DNA of 64,000 nucleotides from CAYYEF01 sp964470825 (GCA_964470825.1 CAYYEF010000001.1:9129-73128), one strand, 5' to 3'. Positions 22,463 to 31,514 are shown, counted from the first letter of the stretch. The notes: generated from the sequence alone by a model not told the origin. Numbers and translations: made by a program.

Positions 22463-25141
22463 ATGAAGTATTTTTATTTAATTACCATCTGTTTTTTTAT
22501 AAGTTTTAATTTTTGTTTTGCACAAAACACTCAAATAAATATACCAATAAATAATTCCCAAACTATCCCAAGGGTTGTTATTGAAAACATTTCTTTAGAT
22601 AAGGAAATTTATAATAGTGGAGAAACTGTCACTGGAAAAATAAAATTTTTAAATATAGGAGATTCCAATCAATCAGATATATATTACGCAATCTCTTTAG
22701 CAGGTGATTTTTCAACTTCTACTAATGCGTGGAATATACCAAATATTATATATGACACAAAGACTTTTGGGCCGCTGATTATAAAATCTGGTGAGAGTTC
22801 AGAAATAAATTTTTCATATAATCTTCCTGATGGTATATCAGGAGAAGGGTTGGGCCTTAGAGTGCTTACTCAACTACAAACAGGTCTACCTATTAGTTGG
22901 AATAATGCCTTTTTTAAAAAAATTGAAGGTCAAGATATTCCTCTTGAGGTAAAACAAAACTATATTTCAGTTGATGGTCAAGATTTTTCTTCTCAATCTG
23001 GTCCAACAATATATCCAAATAATAATGCTGAAATAAAAATAAAGTTATACAATCCAACGGATAAAGAAATTATCGTTAGCCCATATATTGAAATATTTGA
23101 TAGATTTATTTCTGATAATATTCTTAAAACAATTCAAAAAGAATTTTTAAAAATACCAGCTAAATCAGAAAAAGATCTTATTATCCCTGTTGATAAAAAT
23201 TTAGAACCAAAAGTTTATTTATCTAGAATTAGTCTTTATGATTTAAATAAAAAATTAAGGGCACCAAAATTACAAACAAGATACATTATTGGCGGAAAAC
23301 CTATTGCAACCATACAAACTGTTTATACAAACGATACAAGTCTAACAAAAAATAAACCTTTAAATTTATCTGTGTCTTATAGCGGATCTCCCAGAGATTT
23401 AAATACAGGACAAGATCTTAAGATTGGTGAAGCTGTTTTGAATGTGAAACTTTTTAATGAAGAAAATAATGAATTAATAGGGGAAAATTCAATAACAAAA
23501 TCTGATTTTGATGTTGATTTTGGAACGGTTGATATCCAAGTTGTTCCTAAGAAATATGCTCAAAAAATCAGAGTTGAAGCATTTATTATTAAAGATCAAA
23601 ATATTTTAGGAAAGTACAATACTTCTATTAATTTACCAGAAAAAAAATCTGATTTTCTTTTCTCATATATTGATTTTGTAATTATATCAATATTATTGCT
23701 TGGTTTTATTAGTCTATTCATTTTCAGAAAAAAAATAAATACAAAGTTATTTTTTTGCATCTCTTTAATATTAATTATAGCCACAATTATTTTTGTCCTT
23801 ATAAAAGACGATCTTGTTTTTGCGCAACCTTATGTACAAATAAATAACCCAATAGGGCAGGATGTATTAAGGGGAAGTGATATTAATATAACAGGGGTAA
23901 TTGTTGATTTACGATGTCTTAACGCTATTGGTCAAGTATACGCAACCTCTACAATCATAGGTGTTCCAGGAACAACAAACACTGTTAGTTATATACATCA
24001 AAATGTAAATCAGCATTTTCAATTTGCTACTGATTATAATTATTTCTCCTTTCTTCAAAACACTCAAAATCTAGAAGAAAAAAGATATACTGTTCAGGTT
24101 GAATTTTCTTCTGTCCAGACTGGGATATTTAATAATTCTGTATCTTGGATAAATAAATGTAATTCAACAGATGGCCTATGTAGATATACATACTGGACTT
24201 CATCCGATCCGGTTCCAGCACCTTACGGATATTTAAGTAAAGCCACTTCTACTTTTAATATTTTATTCCCATCAGAAGGCTATTTAGATGGTGTTAATGG
24301 TAGTTGCGCTGCATGGGGCTGGGTTTGTGATAAAAGTAATTATGCATCATCAACGCAAGTCCATTTTTATGTTGATAGTGATTCATTCCAAAATTATGCA
24401 GGATATACTACAGCTAATATAAACAGACCGGATCTTGTTTCCGCGGGTGTTTGCGGTGGGTATGCTAATCATGGATATTCTTTTGACATTCCTGCTCAGT
24501 ATAAAGATGGTCAAACACACAATCTGTATGCATATGGAATAAATATTGGTAAAGATTCTAGTTCCGTTTTTTTGAATTCTATGCTTATAGGATCTCCTAA
24601 ACAATTTAATTGTCCTGCTCCACAGTCAGGTGTTTGTGGTTCCGCTGCATCTGTATATGCCTCCTCATCAGTTTCTTTTAATGGTGCTTATTGTGGTCTT
24701 GGTCAAAACCCTGTCGTAACACCTAATTTTCCAGATAAGGGTCAGGCATCACAATGGACTTGTTCCGGTGTTAACGGTGGATCTGCAACAACCTGTACAG
24801 CTTCTAGGTGTTCTGATTATCAATCGTTGGAAAATGGAGTCTGTATATCTTCTACTCAAGGAGTTTCTCAAATAGATGCTAGATTATCACCAAATATTGT
24901 TAACTATGGTGAATATTGCACTGTTAATATTAGTACCCCAGGAATAAATATTGCTGATGTTAATGGGGTGTGTGGTTTATTTAAAAATAATATTAAACAG
25001 GTAGATCAAGATTTATTAACCCCAGGTTTTCAAGTTCAAGGGGGATCTGTTTATAGAGTTCTTTGCCAAGATGGTGGTCAATTATTGGCAACTTCTAAAG
25101 ATTTGAATTGTTTGATAAACCCTAAAACAAAAGAGTTATAA
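22463..25141 (+). CDS. Large secreted/membrane surface protein with internal transmembrane pair
   Basis: 892 residues. Signal peptide 1-20 (cleavage after CFA). Residues about 35-395 are beta-rich repeats of Ig-like type (ENISLDKEIYNSGETVTGKIKF, IYPNNNAEIKIKLYNP). Two hydrophobic helices follow (about 402-421 and 427-447), then VFAQP, which looks like a second signal-peptide end. The rest is a new extracellular part: an AAWGWVCD...DSDSF...HGYSF module found in secreted proteins, and a Cys-rich module with GVCGSA, YCGLGQNP, WTCSGVNGGS. The layout suggests two surface proteins joined in one frame. I see no enzyme motif; adhesion or surface structure is a guess. Confidence 0.75.
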   Translation: MKYFYLITICFFISFNFCFAQNTQINIPINNSQTIPRVVIENISLDKEIYNSGETVTGKIKFLNIGDSNQSDIYYAISLAGDFSTSTNAWNIPNIIYDTKTFGPLIIKSGESSEINFSYNLPDGISGEGLGLRVLTQLQTGLPISWNNAFFKKIEGQDIPLEVKQNYISVDGQDFSSQSGPTIYPNNNAEIKIKLYNPTDKEIIVSPYIEIFDRFISDNILKTIQKEFLKIPAKSEKDLIIPVDKNLEPKVYLSRISLYDLNKKLRAPKLQTRYIIGGKPIATIQTVYTNDTSLTKNKPLNLSVSYSGSPRDLNTGQDLKIGEAVLNVKLFNEENNELIGENSITKSDFDVDFGTVDIQVVPKKYAQKIRVEAFIIKDQNILGKYNTSINLPEKKSDFLFSYIDFVIISILLLGFISLFIFRKKINTKLFFCISLILIIATIIFVLIKDDLVFAQPYVQINNPIGQDVLRGSDINITGVIVDLRCLNAIGQVYATSTIIGVPGTTNTVSYIHQNVNQHFQFATDYNYFSFLQNTQNLEEKRYTVQVEFSSVQTGIFNNSVSWINKCNSTDGLCRYTYWTSSDPVPAPYGYLSKATSTFNILFPSEGYLDGVNGSCAAWGWVCDKSNYASSTQVHFYVDSDSFQNYAGYTTANINRPDLVSAGVCGGYANHGYSFDIPAQYKDGQTHNLYAYGINIGKDSSSVFLNSMLIGSPKQFNCPAPQSGVCGSAASVYASSSVSFNGAYCGLGQNPVVTPNFPDKGQASQWTCSGVNGGSATTCTASRCSDYQSLENGVCISSTQGVSQIDARLSPNIVNYGEYCTVNISTPGINIADVNGVCGLFKNNIKQVDQDLLTPGFQVQGGSVYRVLCQDGGQLLATSKDLNCLINPKTKEL

Positions 25142-25151
25142 AATATTATGG

Positions 25152-25157
25152 TATAAT
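25152..25157 (+). promoter_or_regulatory. -10 box TATAAT of the antiporter gene
   Basis: TATAAT ends 12 nt before the ATG at 25170; AAAGG lies between them. Confidence 0.4.
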
Positions 25158-25169
25158 ATTCTTAAAGGT

Positions 25170-26099
25170 ATGTTGTTTTTATGGATAATTATTTTTATTG
25201 TATCACTCTTTATTTTAATAAAAGGAGCTGATTATCTTTTATTTGGGGCGGAAAAAATTGGTTTAGCTTCTGGACTATCAAAATTTGTTATAGGGGTTAC
25301 TATTGTTGCAATCGGAACTTCTTTACCTGAATTATTAACCTCACTGGTCTCTGTTTTTAAAGGTTTTGATCAATATGTTGTTGCCACTGCGGTTGGGTCT
25401 AATATTGCAAATATATTCTTAATTATTGGTATTTCTGCAATTATCGCCAAGAGATTGTTAGTTAAAAAAGAAACAGTTAATTTGGATTTACCAATACTTT
25501 TCATAGCCACATCACTTTTCACAGTTATGGTTATTGATGGAAAGATAAGATTCTTTGAGTCGGTAATTTTATTAACCGCTTATATTATATATATTATATT
25601 TTCTATATTTTATAAAAGTGAAAGAAAAACAAATAAACCTCACAAAGAAAAAATATGCTTATTTGATATCCTAATTCTAATACTAGGTATTTTAGGATTG
25701 GCTATAGGCTCAAAATATTTTATTGATTCTCTTGTTCAAATATCAATTATTCTAAAAATTGCCCCAACAATTATTGCAATTACAGTTGTTGCAATCGGAA
25801 CTTCTTTACCAGAATTGTTTGTGTCTGTGAAAGCGGCCATGAGAAGACAGTCTGAATTAGCCCTAGGGAATATTATAGGCTCAAATATATTTAGAGTTCT
25901 TTTTATGGTTGGTTTACCTGGAATTTTTTCTACTCTTACAATAGATAGACAGACTTATGCTGTGGGTATTATATTTTTAATAATATCAACTCTTACTATT
26001 ATTATTTCTGGGTTTTCTCGTAGAATTACTCTACAAGAGGGTGCCTTATATTTAATTATGTATGCTGTTTTCATTGCTAAGCTTTTTAATTTGTTCTAG
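25170..26099 (+). CDS. Calcium/sodium antiporter, CaCA family (YrbG-like)
   Basis: 309 residues and ten hydrophobic helices in two homologous halves. Each half has the alpha-repeat: GTSLPELLTSLVS with GSNIANI in the first, AIGTSLPELFVSVKA with GNIIGSNIF in the second. The Glu and Asn of these repeats bind the cations. The protein exchanges Ca2+ for Na+ (or K+) across the inner membrane. It lies 9 nt upstream of the adenosyltransferase gene. Confidence 0.93.
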   Translation: MLFLWIIIFIVSLFILIKGADYLLFGAEKIGLASGLSKFVIGVTIVAIGTSLPELLTSLVSVFKGFDQYVVATAVGSNIANIFLIIGISAIIAKRLLVKKETVNLDLPILFIATSLFTVMVIDGKIRFFESVILLTAYIIYIIFSIFYKSERKTNKPHKEKICLFDILILILGILGLAIGSKYFIDSLVQISIILKIAPTIIAITVVAIGTSLPELFVSVKAAMRRQSELALGNIIGSNIFRVLFMVGLPGIFSTLTIDRQTYAVGIIFLIISTLTIIISGFSRRITLQEGALYLIMYAVFIAKLFNLF

Positions 26100-26108
26100 A
26101 ATCTGATC

Positions 26109-26666
26109 ATGGCTTTATTTACAGGAAAAGGTGATAATGGAACTACAAAAACTTTTGCGTGTGATCAGCGTCGTTCAAAAAATTCTGCTGTTTCTGAAGC
26201 GCTTGGAACAGTTGACGAGTTAAATGCTTATTTGGGTTTTGTAAAAATAAAAGCAAAATCTTTTGAAAATAATGAAATTATTGGTAAAAAATTTGAACAA
26301 ATTTTAGATGAGGTTCAACAAAACCTTTTCATTATTCAAGCAGAATTGGCTGGTGCAGAAATGAAGATTGTAGAAGAAAAAGTTAAAGTTTTGGAAAATA
26401 TTGTAAATACTGCTGAAAAAGATATGCCGCCAATTACCAGCTTCTTTGTTTCTGGTGGAACTGAATTAGCTGCAACGTTTGATTTTGCACGCACAATTGC
26501 GAGAAGGGCGGAGAGGAGAGTTGTCGGAGCTCATGAAACAAAAGATCCTGAAGTCTCACAATTCAGTCTGGCCTACCTTAACAGATTGTCCAGTTTGTTG
26601 TATGCTCTTGCAAGGCTTACAAATCACCGAGCTGGTGTTCTAGAAGAGAAGCCTGAGTATAAATAA
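26109..26666 (+). CDS. ATP:cob(I)alamin adenosyltransferase, PduO type
   Basis: 185 residues. The N-terminal ATP loop TGKGDNGTT, then EALGTVDELNAYLG, FVSGGTELAA, ARTIARRAERRVV and YLNRLSSLLYALAR are the PduO-type signature in order; Arg and Asn of the last blocks are catalytic. The trimeric enzyme makes adenosylcobalamin from cob(I)alamin. No cobalamin biosynthesis gene is in the window, so the corrinoid is likely salvaged. A class II ribonucleotide reductase is a plausible user, but none is seen here. Confidence 0.93.
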   Translation: MALFTGKGDNGTTKTFACDQRRSKNSAVSEALGTVDELNAYLGFVKIKAKSFENNEIIGKKFEQILDEVQQNLFIIQAELAGAEMKIVEEKVKVLENIVNTAEKDMPPITSFFVSGGTELAATFDFARTIARRAERRVVGAHETKDPEVSQFSLAYLNRLSSLLYALARLTNHRAGVLEEKPEYK

Positions 26667-26708
26667 ATTTTATTTATAAAAAGACGATTAACCATCGTTA
26701 AAACATAT

Positions 26709-26781
26709 GGTCTTTATAGTGTAATGGTTAGCACAAGGGTTTGTGGAACCCTTAGTTCGGGTTCGAGTCCCGATAGAGACC
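26709..26781 (+). tRNA. tRNA-His (GTG)
   Basis: 73 nt including the encoded G-1, which pairs with discriminator C. Anticodon stem AGGGT/ACCCT, loop TTGTGGA (anticodon GTG), T arm TCGGG/CCCGA. CCA not encoded (CAT follows). Confidence 0.92.
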
Positions 26782-26833
26782 CATTAAGAAACCAGACAAA
26801 GAAATATTGCATATCGAGAGTATTTTACAGCGC

Positions 26834-26932
26834 ATGGATGTAGGTAAAATAACACTAGAGAAGGCTTTAATAGAAGCTAATGAAATACTAGAAATAAAAA
26901 ACTCCTATACAAAATGTATCGGAGTTTTTTAA
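26834..26932 (+). CDS. Micro-ORF downstream of tRNA-His (possible gene remnant)
   Basis: A 32-codon frame from ATG at 26834 (MDVGKITLEKALIEANEIL...) that stays open upstream to 26777, with no good start there except a TTG at 26807. The translation looks like a helical protein piece, and the stop lies in the T run of the terminator. It may be a tiny protein cotranscribed with tRNA-His, or the C-terminal remnant of a lost gene. No Shine-Dalgarno sequence is visible. Confidence 0.3.
   Translation: MDVGKITLEKALIEANEILEIKNSYTKCIGVF
26896..26930 (+). terminator. Intrinsic terminator of the tRNA-His unit
   Basis: AAAACTCC-TATACA-AAA-TGTAT-C-GGAGTTTT, long imperfect stem with a T run. Confidence 0.8.
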
Positions 26933-26985
26933 ATAATTTATATGATATAATTACCCAACTTTATTAGATAGTAATATAAAAATAT

Positions 26986-27603
26986 ATGTCATTTATTTCA
27001 AACTTATCATGGCGTTACGCTACAAAATTATTTGATCCGGCTAAAAAAGTTTCATCAGAAAATCTGGCAAAAATTTTAGAGTCTATAAAACTAGCTCCAA
27101 CATCATTTGGCTTACAACCATTTCATGTTATTAATGTTGTTGATTCTGCTAAAAGAGAAGAATTAAAAGCTCTTGCTTGGAATCAGTCTCAAGTAACAGA
27201 TTCATCTCATTTTTTAGTATTTTGTGCTCGTAAAGATATAAAAGAAAGAATTGAAAAGTTTTTTGATTTGGCTACTGGTGGTGATGAAAACGTTAAGGTT
27301 GCAATGTCTTCATACAAAGATATGATGCTTGGTTTTGAATCAAGTTTACTGCCCGAAGCTAAAATTCCATGGGCAACTCGTCAGGCATATATTGCTCTTA
27401 GTTTTGCTATGGCAGCATGTACTGAGTTGGAAATAGATTCTTGTCCTATGGAAGGTTTTGATTCAGCAGCCTTTAAATCATCTTTAGACTTACCTGAAAA
27501 TATTACTCCTGTAGTTTGTCTTGCTGTGGGTTACAGAAGTTCTTCTGATACCGTTCGTCCAAAAATAAGATTCGACCTTTCTGATTTGGTTAGTGAAAAA
27601 TAA
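26986..27603 (+). CDS. Nitroreductase-family flavoprotein (NfsB-like)
   Basis: 205 residues. RYATKLFDPAKKV at the start and LAPTSFGLQPFHV (FMN phosphate contact) are typical, as is the late CPMEGFD and VVCLAVGYRS. These FMN enzymes reduce nitro groups, quinones or flavins with NAD(P)H. The true substrate cannot be read. A TATAAA box lies 5 nt before the ATG. Transcribed alone. Confidence 0.88.
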   Translation: MSFISNLSWRYATKLFDPAKKVSSENLAKILESIKLAPTSFGLQPFHVINVVDSAKREELKALAWNQSQVTDSSHFLVFCARKDIKERIEKFFDLATGGDENVKVAMSSYKDMMLGFESSLLPEAKIPWATRQAYIALSFAMAACTELEIDSCPMEGFDSAAFKSSLDLPENITPVVCLAVGYRSSSDTVRPKIRFDLSDLVSEK

Positions 27604-27649
27604 AAAACTTTTAAATTTGCTAAAATTTAGTATAGTCTAATTTAACTAT

Positions 27650-28732
27650 ATGAGTTTTTGGCAAAAAATAACTGAGTATATTAAAAAAAATCAAGGCCAC
27701 ATTTCAACGGCAGCTCTTATTGTCGGTTTTATTATAGATAATCTAACTTTAAATAGGGTAGATCAGATCTATGATAATGTCGTATTGATTTTCTATATTT
27801 TTTTGGCTGGATTGAGTATTTTAGCTTTTAATTTTGTTGAAGTTAGAAATCTTTCATCAAATTTGGCAACAAAAATAAAAATTTTTGCTCCTATTATCAT
27901 CCAGTATTCTTTTGGAGGTCTGTTTAGTGCTTTCTTTGTTTTCTATTCAAGAAGCGGATCATTCGGTGCTAGTTGGCCTTTTATTGTACTTATAATTTTT
28001 CTTTTAATTTTAAATGAATTTCTAAAAGAAAAATATTCTCGATTGGTATATCAAGTAGGAACATATTTTTTTGTAGTTTTCTCATATATGATTTTTTTAG
28101 TCCCTGTTTTACTAAAAGAAATGGGGCAGTTGGTATTTATTTATAGTGGATTAATATCTTTAACTTTTATTTACATCTTTACTATATTAATTCATCTATT
28201 AACTCAAAGAAAATATTTTAACTTCAATAAAAAAATGTGGGCCGCCATATTTTCAACTTACTTAATTATGAATTTATTTTATTTTACTAATATTTTGCCA
28301 CCACTCCCTTTATCCATGAAAGAATCGGGTGTTTTTAATTTAATTAAAAAAGATAATAATAATTATGTTTTATACCGTGAGCCAATAAATTTTGTTTCTA
28401 AATTCTTTAATAATACAATAGAAATAAATCCTGCCGCAGGTCTATATTATTTTAGTTCAGTTTTTGCACCAACAAAACTAAACACTAGCATTATTCATGA
28501 GTGGCAATATTATGATCAGGTTTCTAAGAAATGGATTCAAACAACAAAAGTCTCTTTTACAATTTCAGGAGGCAGAAATACTGGTTATAGAGGATATTCT
28601 TTAAAACAAAATTTACAAGAAGGAAATTGGAGAGTTCTTACAAAAACTTCAAATGGGCAAATTATCGGAGAAGAGAAGTTCAAAGTTTTATTTACCGAAG
28701 AAAATTTAAATCTTAAGGAAGAGGTAAAATAA
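27650..28732 (+). CDS. Polytopic membrane protein with C-terminal DUF2914 domain
   Basis: 360 residues. Residues 1 to about 215 hold seven or eight hydrophobic helices. The rest is a soluble DUF2914-type domain with FSSVFAPTKL, IIHEWQYYDQ, and GNWRVLTKTSNGQIIGEEKFKV. The domain is usually on the outside of the membrane; its function is not known. A terminator-like hairpin follows, and the DsbA-like gene comes next. Confidence 0.78.
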   Translation: MSFWQKITEYIKKNQGHISTAALIVGFIIDNLTLNRVDQIYDNVVLIFYIFLAGLSILAFNFVEVRNLSSNLATKIKIFAPIIIQYSFGGLFSAFFVFYSRSGSFGASWPFIVLIIFLLILNEFLKEKYSRLVYQVGTYFFVVFSYMIFLVPVLLKEMGQLVFIYSGLISLTFIYIFTILIHLLTQRKYFNFNKKMWAAIFSTYLIMNLFYFTNILPPLPLSMKESGVFNLIKKDNNNYVLYREPINFVSKFFNNTIEINPAAGLYYFSSVFAPTKLNTSIIHEWQYYDQVSKKWIQTTKVSFTISGGRNTGYRGYSLKQNLQEGNWRVLTKTSNGQIIGEEKFKVLFTEENLNLKEEVK

Positions 28733-28737
28733 TATCC

Positions 28738-28776
28738 AAAAAACCAATCCAAGCCTTAATTCTAAAGGTTTTTTAC
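28738..28776 (+). terminator. Possible intrinsic terminator
   Basis: AAAAAACC and GGTTTTTT form an 8-bp AT-rich stem around a 21-nt loop, then ACATG. Weak. Confidence 0.4.
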
Positions 28777-28818
28777 ATGTTTGTTTGAAGTATCTATATG
28801 TGGTTTAATTAAAAGTAT

Positions 28819-29526
28819 ATGAAAAGTATAAAACAAAAAGGGGACATCATGGTTCCAGTAGCTATAGTTATAGCGGCCGTAATAATTGCATTAGCAGTGG
28901 TTTTTACAAACAAAGGAGGAGTACAAGGTCCTCAAAATAATCCTGGTGTTGCTCAAGAAGAAAATAAAGAAATAAAACTAGAACCAGTAACTGAAAAAGA
29001 TCATATTAGAGGAAACATAAATGCTCCAATTAAAATTGTTGAGTTCTCTGATATCGAATGTCCTTTCTGTAAAAGATTCCATGAAACTATGAAGCAAGTT
29101 TCTGCAGAATATGGAGATAAAGTCGCATGGGTCTATAGACACTCACCATTAGTTCAGCTTCATCCAAAAGCATTTAATCAGGCTCATGCTACAGAATGTG
29201 TCGCTGAACTTGGAGGTGAAGAGAAATTCTGGCAATATTTAGATATGCTTTATTCAAGAACCCCTTCAAATAATCAGTTTGACCTAAATAATCTCGCTGT
29301 ATATGCAGAAGAAATTGGAATTAATAAAGATGCTTTTAATGCATGTCAAACATCAATGAAATACAAAGATAAGATTAATTCACAAATAGAACAGGCTTTT
29401 GCTGCAGGAGGACAAGGAACACCACATTCAATTATTATTGGAAAAGATGGTAGCTTAACTCCAATTCTAGGTGCTCAACCATTTGAATCTGTCAAAAGTT
29501 CAATAGACGGACTGCTTTCTAAATAA
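28819..29526 (+). CDS. DsbA-like thiol oxidoreductase, membrane-anchored
   Basis: 235 residues. One N-terminal helix (about 12-29) anchors it outside the membrane. The thioredoxin-like domain has EFSDIECPFC with C81 and C84, a helical insert, and the cis-proline loop GTPHS near residue 200. It resembles BdbD/DsbA proteins that introduce disulfides in exported proteins, and would be recycled by the DsbB at 14132 or the VKOR at 12223. An internal ATG at 28849 with AAGGGGA ahead of it is an alternative start that keeps the helix. Confidence 0.88.
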   Translation: MKSIKQKGDIMVPVAIVIAAVIIALAVVFTNKGGVQGPQNNPGVAQEENKEIKLEPVTEKDHIRGNINAPIKIVEFSDIECPFCKRFHETMKQVSAEYGDKVAWVYRHSPLVQLHPKAFNQAHATECVAELGGEEKFWQYLDMLYSRTPSNNQFDLNNLAVYAEEIGINKDAFNACQTSMKYKDKINSQIEQAFAAGGQGTPHSIIIGKDGSLTPILGAQPFESVKSSIDGLLSK

Positions 29527-29534
29527 TTGTTTGA

Positions 29535-29540
29535 TATAAT
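29535..29540 (+). promoter_or_regulatory. -10 box TATAAT, leaderless spacing
   Basis: TATAAT ends 8 nt before the ATG at 29549 of the 58-aa protein. Confidence 0.5.
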
Positions 29541-29548
29541 ACCATCTA

Positions 29549-29725
29549 ATGGTATTAGAAAAGAAGATTGTAAATATTAATTCGTCAGAACAATCAATAG
29601 AAGATAGTGCTGAAATAAAAGATAAATTAGAAAAAGCTCTTGTTGAGCAGAAAAAAGTGCGCAGAATGATAGACCTATTCATTTTGGCACTTTTTTTGGT
29701 TTTTATGATGTTTGTGCTATCTTAA
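29549..29725 (+). CDS. 58-residue single-helix membrane protein
   Basis: MVLEKKIVNINSSEQ start, a charged helix rich in Glu and Lys, then one hydrophobic helix near residues 41-57 at the very C-terminus (tail-anchored layout). No family recognised. It has a TATAAT box 8 nt upstream and sits 16 nt before folD, probably in one transcript with it. Confidence 0.6.
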   Translation: MVLEKKIVNINSSEQSIEDSAEIKDKLEKALVEQKKVRRMIDLFILALFLVFMMFVLS

Positions 29726-29741
29726 TGTCTTAAAAATAAAA

Positions 29742-30584
29742 ATGATTATTTTAGATGGCCGAAAATTAAAAAATGAAATTAGTTTATTTCTCAAAAAAGA
29801 AATAGATGGTTTGAGATTTTTAGGTAAAAAAACTCCAAAGCTTGTCATTATTCAGATCGGAGATATTTCTGCTTCCAATGTTTATATCAAACAAAAATTA
29901 TCTTTTGCAGATAAAATAGGTGTTTTTGCAGAGTTGTTAAAATTTCCAGAAATTGTTTCTCAATCTGAAATTATTAATAAAATATCCGAGCTTAATAATA
30001 ATGATGATGTGCACGGTGTAATTGTTCAGCTTCCAGTTCCAAATAATCTTGATCAAACACAGATTCTAAATTCAATTGATGACAAAAAAGATATTGACGG
30101 TCTGGGTAGTATGAATCTTTCAAAATTAATAAGAAATGATTCTTCAGGTTTAGTGCCCGCTACTTCAAAAGGGATAATCTCTTTGTTAAAAAGTTATGAT
30201 TTAGGAATATCAAATAAAAATATTGTAGTTATTGGGAGATCTGTGTTAGTTGGAAAAACTCTATCACTTGCTCTAATTAATCAAGATGCGACCGTTACAG
30301 TTTGCCATTCTCATACTTTGGAACTTTCAAAGATAATAAAAAATGCCGATATTGTAATTTCTGCTGTTGGTAAGCCGGGTATTATTAATGATGGAAATGT
30401 TCATGAAAAACAAATTATTGTAGATGTTGGCATTTCAAAAAATGACAAAGGTGTTATTTGCGGAGATGTTTTTCTGGATAAAAAAACTGTTTATGCAGTT
30501 TCTCCAGTACCTGGAGGAGTGGGGCAGATGACTGTTGCTTCACTATTTCAAAACCTTTTAGAGGCATATAGAAATCAGGAATAG
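29742..30584 (+). CDS. folD: Bifunctional methylenetetrahydrofolate dehydrogenase/cyclohydrolase FolD
   Basis: 280 residues from the ATG at 29742. Motifs in order: PKLVIIQIGD, SNVYIKQK with the catalytic Lys, GVIVQLPVP, DKKDIDGLG, VIGRSVLVGKT (NADP-binding), TVCHSHT, DIVISAVGKPG, PVPGGVGQMTVA. It interconverts 5,10-methylene-, methenyl- and 10-formyl-THF. Together with GlyA, ThyA and FolA it completes the folate cycle. Ten upstream in-frame codons are rejected because the MIILDGRKL start fits the family. Confidence 0.95.
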   Translation: MIILDGRKLKNEISLFLKKEIDGLRFLGKKTPKLVIIQIGDISASNVYIKQKLSFADKIGVFAELLKFPEIVSQSEIINKISELNNNDDVHGVIVQLPVPNNLDQTQILNSIDDKKDIDGLGSMNLSKLIRNDSSGLVPATSKGIISLLKSYDLGISNKNIVVIGRSVLVGKTLSLALINQDATVTVCHSHTLELSKIIKNADIVISAVGKPGIINDGNVHEKQIIVDVGISKNDKGVICGDVFLDKKTVYAVSPVPGGVGQMTVASLFQNLLEAYRNQE

Positions 30585-30602
30585 TTTCTGGCTTTTACAA
30601 AC

Positions 30603-30622
30603 ACGTGTATAATAATACACGT
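30603..30622. promoter_or_regulatory. Palindrome overlapping a TATAAT box upstream of the SIMPL gene
   Basis: ACGTGTAT-AATA-ATACACGT, perfect 8-bp arms. TATAAT (30608-30613) lies inside it. This is the layout of an operator that blocks a promoter, or of a hairpin. No regulator is known. Confidence 0.45.
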
Positions 30623-30687
30623 AAGATGTATTTTCTTAATCAGTAAAGAAAATCATTCTTTAATTTTATTAGTTTATTAAAAAGTAT

Positions 30688-31491
30688 ATGAAAAAATTTT
30701 TTACAGATAACAAATATGCAGCAGCTTGGGGTATTTTCGGAATAATCGTCCTTTCTACAGTTGGCTCTTTATTTTTATTAGTTAAGACGATAGATCAAAT
30801 AAAAAAGATCGGACAAAACGATAATCCTTATTACAATTCTGTAAGTATGAATGGTGTGGGAGAAGTTGTTGCAATTCCAGATGTCGCTTCTTTTAACTTT
30901 GCAGTAAGTGAATCAGCTTTAAAAGTTGAAGATGCTCAAAAAGTTGCTACAGAAAAAATGAATAAAGCTCTTGATTATTTGAAATCACAAGGAATTGAAG
31001 AGAGAGATATTAAAACTACTTCATATAATATAAATCCAAAATATGAATGGAAACAAGGAATTTGTAATGAAAATTTCTGTGATTCAGGAAAAAGTGTTTT
31101 GGTTGGTTATGAGGTCAGTCAAAATGTTGATGTAAAAGTTCGTGATACAGCAAAAGCAGGGGAAATATTATCAGGTATTGGAACAATTGGTATTTCTAAT
31201 GTAAGCAGCCTTCAATTTAAAGTTGATGATGATGAAGCTTTGAAAGCAGAAGCACGAACAAAAGCAATTGCTGACGCAAAGAAAAAAGTTGAATCAGTTG
31301 CTAAGGATCTTGGAGTCAAAGTTGTTAGAGTAATAAGTTTCTATGAAGAAACTGAAAATCCTCCATATTACGGTGGTTATGGAATGGGAGGTGATATGAT
31401 GGCTGAAAAAGCTGCGTCAGTTGCACCTCAACTACCAACGGGTGAAAATAAAATTACTTCACGAGTTAGTGTTACTTTTGAAATAAAATAA
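30688..31491 (+). CDS. SIMPL domain (DUF541) protein, membrane-anchored
   Basis: 267 residues. One N-terminal helix (about 12-34), then the SIMPL domain: SVSMNGVGEVVAIPDVASFNF-type start, KALDYLKSQGIEERDIKTTSYNI, VGYEVSQNVDVKVRD, and ARTKAIADAKKKVESVAKDLG. Family members are exported and form ring-like oligomers; the function is not settled. A Gly/Tyr/Met-rich loop (YYGGYGMGG) comes near the end. It has its own terminator. Confidence 0.88.
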   Translation: MKKFFTDNKYAAAWGIFGIIVLSTVGSLFLLVKTIDQIKKIGQNDNPYYNSVSMNGVGEVVAIPDVASFNFAVSESALKVEDAQKVATEKMNKALDYLKSQGIEERDIKTTSYNINPKYEWKQGICNENFCDSGKSVLVGYEVSQNVDVKVRDTAKAGEILSGIGTIGISNVSSLQFKVDDDEALKAEARTKAIADAKKKVESVAKDLGVKVVRVISFYEETENPPYYGGYGMGGDMMAEKAASVAPQLPTGENKITSRVSVTFEIK

Positions 31492-31514
31492 AGCTAAAAT
31501 ACTTATTTCAAATT

